From contig NZ_CP130630.1 in the NCBI RefSeq assembly GCF_030551255.1, positions 1,364,001 to 1,428,000 of the forward strand: a DNA stretch of 64,000 nt, written 5' to 3'. Position 1 is the first letter of the stretch. Each line of letters opens with the position of its first letter. The stretch is from Streptomyces sp. NL15-2K. Its GTDB lineage: Bacteria; Actinomycetota; Actinomycetes; Streptomycetales; Streptomycetaceae. The notes below the pieces were generated by a model. It was given only the letters and a program-made list of their open reading frames with translations. It had not been told where the DNA came from and did no database searches. Positions 31,816-39,778 of this stretch are shown here, piece after piece. Position numbers and translations under genes: made by a program.

Positions 31816-33234
31816 TCATGCGCCGACGGAGCGCTGCCCGACCGGGGCCGGGCGCCAGGTGGGCGGGCGCAGCGCCGGTACGTGCGCCCCGCGCACCTCC
31901 GCGAGTTCGGTGTTCGCGGCGAGCAGCTGCTGCCGGGCGGCGCGGGGGTCGGTCTCCTTGTGCGCGGCCATGTGGGCGGCGATCATCCCGGCGACCACGG
32001 GGGTGGCGAAGGAGGTGCCGCTCCAGTGCGCGAACCCCTCGAACATCACCTGGTCGGGCTTGGTGGCGGCGTTCGCCTCGCTCAGCACGCCGGTGTGCCG
32101 GGGCGACTGGCAGGTGCATTGGTAGGTGAAGCCGTAGCGGCAGGCGTCGTACGTGGAGTGCTGGTACACGTACGGCACCGGCGCGTCGAAGCCGGTGAGG
32201 GCGCTGGTGAGGCGCTCGCCGGGGGCGTAGGCGTTCACCCAGGGGCCGTGGTTGCTGAAGCAGGCGCCGTGCTCGCCGTCGCCGCGCAGCGCGCCGACCG
32301 ACAGCACGACGTTCTCGTAGTCGGGCAGCGAGGCGTAGGCGGCGGGCCAGAAGGGGGTGGCGCTGGCGTTGTTGCCGGCCGCGGCGACCAACAGGGTGCG
32401 CTGGGTGCGCAGTTCCCGCATGAAGGCGTCCACGCCGAGCAGGCCGTCGGTGCGGCCGTTGGAGGTGCCGGCGGAGAGGCTGATGACGTCGGGCCAGCCG
32501 TTGTGGTCGACGGCCTCGAAGAGCTTCTCCCCGAACTCGGACTCCAGGATGGCGCCCGCGTCGGTCAGGGTATTGCGGACCGTGACGTTCGTGTTGGGCG
32601 CGACGGCGGCGACGAGCCCGGCGATGAACGTGCCGTGGCCGATGTACTGCTGGAGGTTGCCCTGGCTGTCGGTCTCGGTGCCGTGGAGGTCGCCCTGGAC
32701 GTGGGCGAGCAGCGCGGCGGACGCGTAGTCGTGCGTGAGGCCGTTGTCGATGACGAGGACACCGACGGCGGTGTCCCGGTCGTAGCCGGCCTCGGCCGGG
32801 GCCGGGTTGGTGCCCTGGGTGAGCGGGGCGGGCACGGGCTCGTCGCCGGGGCAGGAGTTGACCGCGATCGACACCACGTGATTGCGGCTGACCAGGCGGC
32901 GTCCGGCCCGTGCCTCGGGCTCGCGCAGGGCCCGCAGGGCGTGCACGACAGCCGGGTCGGCCTGGCCGGGGTCTCCGACCTGGATACGGGTGATGCCCGA
33001 GCGGTTGGTCTGAGGGCTCGCCCGGCGCACGTGGTCGGGCGTCAGATCCGGCGCCTCTGTGAAGTGGGAGCGGATGGTGTCCTCGACGAGCCGTGCCTCC
33101 TCGCCGTCGCGGGCGAGGACCACGCCCTTCTCGTAGAGGAACTCCGCCGCGTCGTCGGGTCCCATGGCCAGGGGGACGTCGGGCATCGAACGCTGGATCT
33201 GGTCGAACTGCTCGTGGAATCGCTGAGGTGCCAT
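31816..33234 (-). CDS. Intracellular S8 (subtilisin-like) serine protease
   Basis: A 472-residue subtilase without signal peptide or transmembrane helix, so it should act in the cytoplasm. The first ~150 residues are an N-terminal region not part of the catalytic fold (FHEQFDQIQRSMPDVPLAM, RLVEDTIRSHF, a strand HVVSIAVNSCPGDEP). The catalytic triad is D163 (GVLVIDNG), H200 (IGHGTFIAG) and S408 (GTSFATPVVAG), with oxyanion asparagine 288 in AAAGNNA, so it should be active. An insert at about residues 355-385 carries three cysteines (CRYGFTYQCTC). ATG at 33234 follows GGGAGG. It heads an operon with the sigma factor and is divergent from the CHAT gene over 109 bp. Confidence 0.9.
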   Translation of the reverse strand: MAPQRFHEQFDQIQRSMPDVPLAMGPDDAAEFLYEKGVVLARDGEEARLVEDTIRSHFTEAPDLTPDHVRRASPQTNRSGITRIQVGDPGQADPAVVHALRALREPEARAGRRLVSRNHVVSIAVNSCPGDEPVPAPLTQGTNPAPAEAGYDRDTAVGVLVIDNGLTHDYASAALLAHVQGDLHGTETDSQGNLQQYIGHGTFIAGLVAAVAPNTNVTVRNTLTDAGAILESEFGEKLFEAVDHNGWPDVISLSAGTSNGRTDGLLGVDAFMRELRTQRTLLVAAAGNNASATPFWPAAYASLPDYENVVLSVGALRGDGEHGACFSNHGPWVNAYAPGERLTSALTGFDAPVPYVYQHSTYDACRYGFTYQCTCQSPRHTGVLSEANAATKPDQVMFEGFAHWSGTSFATPVVAGMIAAHMAAHKETDPRAARQQLLAANTELAEVRGAHVPALRPPTWRPAPVGQRSVGA

Positions 33235-33330
33235 GGCGTGTCCTCCCGTTGAGGCGATGGTCGTCAGTCAGAGCGGCGTGACCGGCGATTGATACAGCGC
33301 CAAACCTGTTTCGGGTGCATCCGGGGCCAC

Positions 33331-33346
33331 TACCATCCATGAGGTG
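33331..33346 (+). promoter_or_regulatory. -10 element and leaderless start of CHAT gene
   Basis: TACCAT (33331-33336) lies seven bases before GTG 33344. There is no Shine-Dalgarno sequence, so transcription and translation probably start together. The -35 region (TGTTTC) is weak. The 109-bp gap also has to hold the leftward S8 protease promoter. Confidence 0.5.
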
Positions 33347-35950
33347 ACAGCGGGAAGCGACTCGGTTCTCGAATTGCTGCCGATGGTGTTCGCCGCACCG
33401 AACGAGGCGCTGGCGAAGGCGGAAGGGGTGCTCGACGCCGATCCCACACTGCTGGATGCCTCCGTCGCCCACCAGGTGATCGGGATCTGGCAGCGGGACT
33501 GGGGCGACCTCCGGCTCGCGCTGCACCATCTGCGCCGCGCCCGCGATCTGGCCGCGCGCGCGGAGTCGGCGGACCGGGAGGCGGACGTCCTGGCCGCGCT
33601 CGGTGTGGCGCTGGTGCACGCGGGACGCACCCGGCAGGGCCTGGAGGCGCTGGAGCGGGGTGTCGCGGTGAGCAGCGGCCACACGCGCGCGCGGGTGCTG
33701 TTCCGGCGGGCCTACGCCTCGTGGGTGCTGGGCCGTCACCGGGAGGCGCTGGAGGACGTGCGCCGGTCGGTCCCCGTGCTGCGGCAGGCGGACGACGTCA
33801 TCTGGACGGCGCGCGCGCTGACCCTGCGCGCCACCGTGCATCTCGCGCTCGGCGCGGTGGACCGCGCGGACGCCGACTTCACCGCGGCCGAGGCGCTGTG
33901 GGACACCACGGGCCAGGAGCACGACAAGGCCGACGCGGTGGAGAGCCGGGGCCTTGCCGCGTTCCGGTCCGGGGACATCCCGGCGGCGCTGCGGCTCCTT
34001 GACGAGGCCGAGGAGCGGTACGCCAAGCTGGGCACGCCGACGTTCATGCTGAACATCCGGCGCTGCGAGGTCCTGATGGCCGCCGGGCTCGCCCCGGAGG
34101 CGCTGGCCGAGGCGGACGCGGCGATCGCCGTCCTCGACGGCATCGGCGGGCAGTCCACCCGCAAGGCGGAACTGCTGCTGGCCGCCGCGCGGGCGGCCCG
34201 GCTGGTGGGCGATCCGCACACGGCGATCGCGCGCGCGGACATGGCCGTACGGCTGTTCGCCGGGCAGCGGCGCACCTGGTGGGAGACGCACGCCCGGCTG
34301 GTGCTGATCGAGGCCCGGGTCGCCGCCGGGCGCGGCTCCGGGCGACTGGTCGCGGACGCCGCCGCGGTCGCCGACCGGCTGGCCGCCTTCGGCGCGCCGG
34401 CCGCGCCGGAGGCCTCGCTGCTCGCCGGTCGGATGGCGCTCGACCTGGGCTGGACGGCGGACGCGGAACGGCACCTGGCCGTCGCCGCCCGCAGCAGGCA
34501 CAGCGGGCCGCCGCTGGCCCGGATGACCGGCTGGGCGGCCCAGGCGCTGCGGGCCCGGGCGGCCGGCTCCGGCCGCGGTGTCCTGGAGGCCTGCCGGCGC
34601 GGCCTGGACGTGCTCGACGACCACCGGATGACGCTCGGCGCCTCGGAGTTGCGGGCCCGGGCCACCGCGCAGGGCGCGGAGCTCGCCGCGCTGGCCCAGC
34701 GGGCCAGTCTCGACTCGGGCGGGCCTCGGCGGCTGCTGAGGTGGAGCGAGCGCTGGCGGGCGACCGTCCTGTCCGCGCCGCCGACCCGGCCGCCCGCCGA
34801 CCCGGCGCTGCTCGGCGACCTCACCGCGTTCCGCGAGATCGCGGCCCGCGCGGAGGAGGCCCGCAGGGACGGCCGCTCGGTTCCGGCCCTGGAGCGCGAA
34901 CAGCGGCGGCTCGAGCGGGAGATCCGCTCCCGGACCCTGCACATGCGCGGCGACGCGCCCGGCGACGGAGACCGGTTCGCCCCCGCCCGGTTGCTGGAAC
35001 GGCTCGGTGACGACGTACGGCTGGTGGAGCTGGCCGTGCTCGACGGGCGCGTCCATGTGCTGCTGTGCGGGCAGGGGCGGGTGCGGCGGTTCGAGGCGGG
35101 GCTGCTCGCCGAGGCGGAGACCGAGGCCGAGCATGTGCAGGCCGGGCTGCGGCGGCTGGCCCATCCGGGGGCGGAGGCACGGCTTCCGGTGGTGGCGGCG
35201 GCGGGCCGCCGGCTGGAGGAGCTGCTGCTCGGGCGGGCGGCGGCGCAGCTGGGCCCCGGTCCGGTCGTGGTGGTGCCGCCTGGGCGGCTGCACCGGGTGC
35301 CGTGGGCGCTGCTGCCCTCGCTGCGGGACCGGGTGTTCAGCGTGTCGCCGTCGGCGAGCAGCTGGTTGCGGGCCCGGGAGACGGCGCCGCCGCCCGGCGG
35401 ACGGCAGGTGCTGGTGCGCGGCCCGGGGCTGGCGACCGGCGGCGCGGAGGTGCCCGAACTGGCCGACCGGTACGGCGGATCGACCGTGCTGGAGTACGAA
35501 GAGGCGCGTGTGCCACGGGTGTTGGAGGAGCTCGACGGCTCGGCGCTGGCCCACATCGCCGCGCACGGCACGTTCCGCGCGGACAGCCCCCTGTTCTCGT
35601 CCCTGCGGATGGCGGACGGCCCGCTCATCGTCCACGACTTCGAACGCCTGGACCGCAGCCCGTACCGGATCATCCTGTCCTGCTGCGACACCGCCCGGTT
35701 CGCGTCCGTCGGCGCCGACGAGCTGCTCGGCCTGGTCACCGCGCTGCTGCCGCTGGGTACGGCCGGCGTGGTGGCGTGCAGCGCGCCCGTCAACGACGCG
35801 GCGGTGGTGCCGCTGATGCTCGCGCTGCACAAGGGGCTGAGCGCCGGTCTGTCGCTGGCGGAGGCGCTGCGCGACGCGCGGGCCGCGCTGCCGGGCGACG
35901 CGACGCACCAGGCGACGGGGTGGGCGTTCTCGGCGTTCGGGGCGGCCTGA
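33344..35950 (+). CDS. TPR-CHAT caspase-like protein
   Basis: An 868-residue protein. Residues ~1-480 are helical tetratricopeptide-type repeats (for example RVLFRRAYASWVLGRHREALEDV and ALTLRATVHLALGAVDRADADF). The C-terminal ~330 residues are a CHAT (caspase HetF associated with TPR) protease domain with strands VRLVELAVLDGRVHVLL and PGPVVVVPPGRLHRVPWALLP. The catalytic pair is H741 in HIAAHGTF and C781 in ILSCCDTA (the family's SACxT position). CHAT domains are cysteine proteases related to caspases and separase; several act in bacterial conflict or death systems after sensing a partner. Start GTG 33344 is probably leaderless. It faces an S8 protease/sigma operon, which may hold its substrates or activators. 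Confidence 0.9.
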   Translation: MTAGSDSVLELLPMVFAAPNEALAKAEGVLDADPTLLDASVAHQVIGIWQRDWGDLRLALHHLRRARDLAARAESADREADVLAALGVALVHAGRTRQGLEALERGVAVSSGHTRARVLFRRAYASWVLGRHREALEDVRRSVPVLRQADDVIWTARALTLRATVHLALGAVDRADADFTAAEALWDTTGQEHDKADAVESRGLAAFRSGDIPAALRLLDEAEERYAKLGTPTFMLNIRRCEVLMAAGLAPEALAEADAAIAVLDGIGGQSTRKAELLLAAARAARLVGDPHTAIARADMAVRLFAGQRRTWWETHARLVLIEARVAAGRGSGRLVADAAAVADRLAAFGAPAAPEASLLAGRMALDLGWTADAERHLAVAARSRHSGPPLARMTGWAAQALRARAAGSGRGVLEACRRGLDVLDDHRMTLGASELRARATAQGAELAALAQRASLDSGGPRRLLRWSERWRATVLSAPPTRPPADPALLGDLTAFREIAARAEEARRDGRSVPALEREQRRLEREIRSRTLHMRGDAPGDGDRFAPARLLERLGDDVRLVELAVLDGRVHVLLCGQGRVRRFEAGLLAEAETEAEHVQAGLRRLAHPGAEARLPVVAAAGRRLEELLLGRAAAQLGPGPVVVVPPGRLHRVPWALLPSLRDRVFSVSPSASSWLRARETAPPPGGRQVLVRGPGLATGGAEVPELADRYGGSTVLEYEEARVPRVLEELDGSALAHIAAHGTFRADSPLFSSLRMADGPLIVHDFERLDRSPYRIILSCCDTARFASVGADELLGLVTALLPLGTAGVVACSAPVNDAAVVPLMLALHKGLSAGLSLAEALRDARAALPGDATHQATGWAFSAFGAA

Positions 35951-35969
35951 CCCGCACGTGCGGGCATGA

Positions 35970-36190
35970 GGGCCTGTCCGGCGGATCAGGTCGCAGGAAA
36001 TCGGCGGCGCCAAATCAGCGCAGGTGAGCGGGGTCTGGTGCGTCCAGCTGCAAGGCGGAGGAGGGCGTCGACGCGATGGGGGTCCCCCCGCGCGAGGTTG
36101 TTCGAGCGTGGGGGAGTCGGCAACCGACGACAACGCCGCAGATGGGCGTGCCAGACCCCGCGTCTGCGGCATGATCCGCCGGACAGGCCC
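35970..36190. mobile_element. 221-bp MITE-like repeat with 19-bp terminal inverted repeats
   Basis: The ends GGGCCTGTCCGGCGGATCA (35970-35988) and its exact complement (36172-36190) bound a 221-bp non-coding element. Inner sequence is also partly symmetrical: GTCTGGTGCGTCCAGCTGC matches the complement of the right inner arm at 15 of 19 positions. From memory, similar intergenic blocks recur in many Streptomyces genomes. It has no transposase and fits a miniature inverted-repeat element. I cannot see a clear target-site duplication. It fills most of the 303-bp gap between the CHAT and LuxR genes. Confidence 0.75.
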
Positions 36191-36196
36191 CAAGAG

Positions 36197-36235
36197 GCGG
36201 CCTGACCCCTCCCCCGATCACGGGGGTCAGACCGC
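36197..36235 (-). terminator. Terminator of LuxR gene
   Basis: A 13-bp stem with one mismatch (36197-36209 with about 36223-36235) lies 19 bases past the LuxR-family stop codon. Confidence 0.65.
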
Positions 36236-36253
36236 CGGTCTCATGGGCGCAGT

Positions 36254-38065
36254 TCAGGCCGACTGCGCTTGCGGCAGTGCCACCAGCCACGGCAGGGCGC
36301 CGCGGTCACTCGCGCCGAGCCGGACGTAGGCGCTGTAGAGGTGGTTGCCGACGGTACGGACCGACAGGGTGAGCTTCTCCGCGATCTGCCGGTTGCTGAG
36401 GCCGGCCGCCGCGAGGGTGACGATCTGCCGCTGCCGGGCGGTCAGTTCGCCCAGGACCAGCCCGGACAGCGCCGGAGTGCGGGCGCCCTGGCAGCGCCGG
36501 GCGAGCGCGACGGCGCGGGTGCGCGAGGTGCGGGCGGCGCGCGGGTCGCGGTGCGCCCGTACGGCCTGGGCGTGCGCCTCGGCCGCGAAGAGCAGGAAGC
36601 CGCGCTGCTCCAGCCGTACGGCCGCCCGGTCCAGGTCGGGTCCGTCGCCGCGGGCGAGGGCGTCGGCGTGGGCGGCGAAGACGCCGGTCAGACGGCCGAG
36701 GGCCTGCTCGGGTGCGCCGAGGCGGACGGCATCGTAGGGATCGATCGTCTCCACGGCTCCGTCGAGGTCACCGCGGGCGGCCGCCTGCCAGGCCGCCGTC
36801 GCATCCCCTAGGCCCTCCTGGGAGAGTTCGCCCGACTGGGCGGCCGCCTGGGCGAGTTCGGCGCGGCAGGACCGGTCGCCGGGCGCGCTCCGCAGCCCCT
36901 CCCTCGCCCAGGCGGCCGCCTCCCGCAGCTCCCCCCGCAGCCGCGAGAACCGCGCTCGTACGGCCGCGTAGCCGGCCGGCACCGGTGCGCCCTCCGCCAC
37001 CAGCCACTCCCCCACGGGCGCGGGAATCGTCCGTACGTCGGCACTGTCGATCCCTCGTGTGAGCGCGGCCGCCTCCGCCTCCAGGGCGGCTGTGCAGCTG
37101 TCCGGTGTGCGGGCCAGTCGTTTGGCCCGCAGCCGTCCGGCGGCGGCCCGCAGCACCGGGCCGTGCAGCGGGTGGGCGAGGCGGACGGTGCCGTGGTCGT
37201 CGACGTGGACCAGGCCGTCGGCCTCCAGGCGTTCGAGGCTCCGCAGGTCGAGGTCGTCCAGGTGCGGCGGCAGGGGTTCGCCGAAGGCCAGCCGTTCGAG
37301 GGTCTCGCGCTCCTTTGGGCAGCCGCGGTCGAGGACGGGCGCGCTCCGCTCGCGTACGGTCGCGGTCATCGGCACCGGGCCGCGCCACGCCCACTCGTCC
37401 GTCTCCGGAACCCGGGTGAGCAGCCCGCCCTCGCGCACCGCGCCCACCAGATCGCGCAACAGCCGCAGGTCCCCCTGGCACAGGCGGTACAGCCGGTCGA
37501 CGGTGAGCGGCTCCAGGCCGCCACCGGCACCCGCCGTCAGCAGCTGGGCCGTCTCCTCCCGGGGCAGCGGCTCCAGGGAGAGGCGCGGCAGCAGCTCCCC
37601 GGTCCACAGCCGGGAGATGGCGCCGGGCACGGGGGCGCCGTCCGTGGCCACGACCAGCAGGCGGGTGCGTCCGTGCACGGCGAGCTGGTGGACCAGGCCG
37701 GCCGAGGCGTCGTCGAGCAGGTCGGCGTCGTCGACCAGCAACAGCCGGGTGCCGGACAGCAGCTGGACCGCGCGGTGCAGCGAGACGTTCTCGGGAAGGA
37801 GGTGGGCGAACGCGGCGAAGGGGATCCGGCGGGTCTCGGGCGTCCCGGCCACCTTGGCGCAGTCGGACCCGCGGACGGCCTCCGTCACGAGGCGGGTCTT
37901 GCCGCTGCCGGCCGGGCCCGTCACCACGATGCCGTGGCGTGCGGAGGTCACGGACCGGCGGACCAGTTCCAGTTCGTCGTCCCGGCCGGTGAAGGGCCAG
38001 GGCAGCTCCAGGGTCTTCGCGCCCCGTTCCAAAGTCGTCACGAAAGCTAGAGCCGCCGTACTCAA
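36254..38065 (-). CDS. STAND ATPase / LuxR-family transcriptional regulator (LAL-like)
   Basis: A ~603-residue large regulator. An N-terminal AAA/STAND ATPase has Walker A GPAGSGKT (residues 50-57) and Walker B RLLLVDDAD (107-115). A winged-helix and helical-repeat middle follows, and the C-terminal LuxR helix-turn-helix LTARQRQIVTLAAAGLSNRQIAEKLTLSVRTVGNHL covers about residues 542-585. It would integrate ATP and a signal to activate transcription. The start is uncertain: TTG 38065 lies inside an inverted repeat and GTG 38041 is an alternative; neither has a ribosome site. It is divergent from the astacin-like protease across 60-85 bp containing a perfect 8+8-bp dyad, which suggests it controls that gene. 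Confidence 0.88.
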   Translation of the reverse strand: MSTAALAFVTTLERGAKTLELPWPFTGRDDELELVRRSVTSARHGIVVTGPAGSGKTRLVTEAVRGSDCAKVAGTPETRRIPFAAFAHLLPENVSLHRAVQLLSGTRLLLVDDADLLDDASAGLVHQLAVHGRTRLLVVATDGAPVPGAISRLWTGELLPRLSLEPLPREETAQLLTAGAGGGLEPLTVDRLYRLCQGDLRLLRDLVGAVREGGLLTRVPETDEWAWRGPVPMTATVRERSAPVLDRGCPKERETLERLAFGEPLPPHLDDLDLRSLERLEADGLVHVDDHGTVRLAHPLHGPVLRAAAGRLRAKRLARTPDSCTAALEAEAAALTRGIDSADVRTIPAPVGEWLVAEGAPVPAGYAAVRARFSRLRGELREAAAWAREGLRSAPGDRSCRAELAQAAAQSGELSQEGLGDATAAWQAAARGDLDGAVETIDPYDAVRLGAPEQALGRLTGVFAAHADALARGDGPDLDRAAVRLEQRGFLLFAAEAHAQAVRAHRDPRAARTSRTRAVALARRCQGARTPALSGLVLGELTARQRQIVTLAAAGLSNRQIAEKLTLSVRTVGNHLYSAYVRLGASDRGALPWLVALPQAQSA

Positions 38066-38089
38066 GCCTGATACAGGGTGACTTGAGTA
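38059..38089. promoter_or_regulatory. Dyad between LuxR regulator and astacin gene
   Basis: TACTCAAG (38059-38066) and CTTGAGTA (38082-38089) are perfect complements separated by 15 bases, placed in the shared control region of the divergent genes. A regulator dimer site is likely. Confidence 0.55.
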
Positions 38090-38125
38090 GGCCCCGACTC
38101 AGGCGCTGCCTGGACGGTCGACGGC

Positions 38126-39223
38126 ATGCTCATCGTCATGACCGCACGCTACTGCTCCCTCGCGCAGCAGCCCGCCCCCGCTTTCGCGGCCGGGCTGGCC
38201 GCCGAGCGGCTCAGTGCGCTCATCGGCGGAAGCCGTATGTGGGTCAACAGCACCGTGCTGCACTACTACTTCTTCGACGACGACACCGACGGCTCGGTCA
38301 TCGCCGTCCCCGGCACCGGGGCGACCCGGCGGGTGTCGTGGGCCGGGGCCAAGGAACAGCAGGACGTCGTACGCGAGTGCTTCCAGGAGTGGCAGGACCT
38401 CGGCATCGGGGTGTCGTTCGCCGAGGTCGGCGACCGTTCGGAGGCCGAACTGCGTATCGGGTTCCAGCTCGGCGACGGCTCCTGGTCGACCGTGGGCAAG
38501 GACGCGCTGCGGGTCGGCCTGCACGAGCGCACCATGAACTTCGGCTGGGACCTGACCGCGCCCGGTGAGCGTGGGACGGCACTGCACGAGATCGGGCACG
38601 CGCTCGGCATGCTGCACGAGCATCAGAGCCCGTTCGCCGGCATCCACTGGGACGACGAGGCCGTCTACGCCGATCTGGCGGGCCCGCCGAACTTCTGGAA
38701 CCGGGACCGGACGTTCTTCAACATCCTGCGCAAGCTCGACCGCGACGAGGTCAACGGTTCCGTCTGGGATCCGCACTCGATCATGCAGTACCCCTTCTCG
38801 TCGGGGCTGATCCTGGAGCCGGAACAGTACCGCGCGGGTCTGCACCCGCCGGGCACGCTCTCGGCCGCCGACAAGGAGTTCGTCCTGCGCTGGTACCCGC
38901 CGGCCGTTCCGCCGCGGCCGCCGGCGCTGGTGCCCTTCCGGTCGGCACCGCTCGGCCTCGGCCCGGGCGAACAGGCCGACTTCGTCGTCGAGCCGCCGGA
39001 GACCCGCGAGTACACCGTGGGCACGTTCGGCGACAGCGACACGGTCGTCGTGGTCTTCGAGGAACGAGACGGCGAGCCCCGCTACCTCACCGGCCAGGAC
39101 GACGGGGGAACACCGCGCAACGCCACGATCAAGGCCCATCTCGTCAAGGGCCGCCGCTACTTCGTCCGTGTGCGCCTGTACTCCGGCTGGGGTTCGGGGG
39201 AAACAGCCGTCATGTGCTGGTGA
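38126..39223 (+). CDS. Astacin-like (M12A) zinc metalloprotease, no signal peptide
   Basis: A 365-residue protease with the astacin zinc signature HEIGHALGMLHEHQSP (H154, E155, H158, H164) and the Met-turn SIMQYPF (M220, Y222), as in family M12A. The N-terminal part (MWVNSTVLHYYFFDD, ECFQEWQDLGIGVSFAEV) matches the substrate-cleft strands of this fold. A C-terminal ~110-residue beta domain (YTVGTFGDSDTVVVVFEE to RYFVRVRLYSGWG) resembles a pre-peptidase or binding sandwich. No signal peptide is evident, so an intracellular role is likely, unusual for astacins. ATG 38126 or 38138 may be the start; no clear ribosome site. Divergent from a STAND/LuxR regulator. Confidence 0.87.
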   Translation: MLIVMTARYCSLAQQPAPAFAAGLAAERLSALIGGSRMWVNSTVLHYYFFDDDTDGSVIAVPGTGATRRVSWAGAKEQQDVVRECFQEWQDLGIGVSFAEVGDRSEAELRIGFQLGDGSWSTVGKDALRVGLHERTMNFGWDLTAPGERGTALHEIGHALGMLHEHQSPFAGIHWDDEAVYADLAGPPNFWNRDRTFFNILRKLDRDEVNGSVWDPHSIMQYPFSSGLILEPEQYRAGLHPPGTLSAADKEFVLRWYPPAVPPRPPALVPFRSAPLGLGPGEQADFVVEPPETREYTVGTFGDSDTVVVVFEERDGEPRYLTGQDDGGTPRNATIKAHLVKGRRYFVRVRLYSGWGSGETAVMCW

Positions 39224-39284
39224 CAGCACGAGCAGGCCGCACACGGACGATGCTCGACCACTGTCCGGCGCCGGGGGAAGCGGT

Positions 39285-39320
39285 CGCGGACGTCACCTTC
39301 GGGGGAGGGTGACGTCCGCG
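39285..39320 (+). terminator. Terminator of astacin-like gene
   Basis: CGCGGACGTCACC (39285-39297) and GGTGACGTCCGCG (39308-39320) form a perfect 13-bp stem with a 10-base loop, 61 bases past the stop codon. Confidence 0.7.
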
Positions 39321-39403
39321 GCCACGCCATGCCGTGCCGGGCCGTCGTACGGCAGGTAGTCTCACCGCCCGTGGGTCGTCGGCGAGTTGGCGGGAGACAG
39401 CGC

Positions 39404-39775
39404 GTGATCACGGGATATGTCATCGGCGAGAGCCTCCGGGTCGGAGCGGAGTTCCAGCCGCGTGGGCTGCGGCTGCGCAAGGTCGGCCGGGTCGATGTCT
39501 CGGCGAGCGCGGCCGACGGGCAGCCCCGGGCGTGGACGTTCGTCGAGTGGGAGACCGACGGCGACGACGTCGACGGACTCGCCCGGGCGTTCGCCGACGC
39601 GCTGGAGCCCGAGAACGGCTGGTATGCCGACTTCACCGCCGGGGACGAGTGCGTGGTCGTCTTCGCCGGCAAAGTCTTCCGTTATCGGCGCGGCGACGCG
39701 GCCGGCCGTGCCGAGGCGATCGCGTACGGGCGGTCGGTGGGGACGCCCGAGGGTCAGCTCGACTGGGCGGAGTGA
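39404..39775 (+). CDS. Conserved hypothetical protein
   Basis: A 123-residue soluble protein of unknown function, read from GTG 39404 with GGGAG seven bases upstream. Strand-rich N-terminus (ITGYVIGESLRVGAEFQPRGLRLRKVGRVDVS) is followed by a tryptophan-containing strand (PRAWTFVEWETDGDDVDGLARAFADAL). It ends in a second alpha/beta unit (WYADFTAGDECVVVFAGKVFRYRRGD, AEAIAYGRSVG). There is no signal peptide or membrane segment. Similar small proteins are common in Streptomyces as hypothetical genes. Its stop is only three bases from the stop of the convergent monooxygenase. Confidence 0.7.
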   Translation: MITGYVIGESLRVGAEFQPRGLRLRKVGRVDVSASAADGQPRAWTFVEWETDGDDVDGLARAFADALEPENGWYADFTAGDECVVVFAGKVFRYRRGDAAGRAEAIAYGRSVGTPEGQLDWAE

Positions 39776-39778
39776 CGG

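Noticed and set aside
35970..36190. Functional insertion sequence
   Set aside because: The 221-bp element has terminal repeats but no transposase frame.
31757..36193. Very long minus-strand open frame of 1670 codons reaching back through the S8 and CHAT regions
   Set aside because: Only its last 191 codons are a protein (the sigma factor). The rest is antisense to the CHAT gene and out of frame with the S8 gene.
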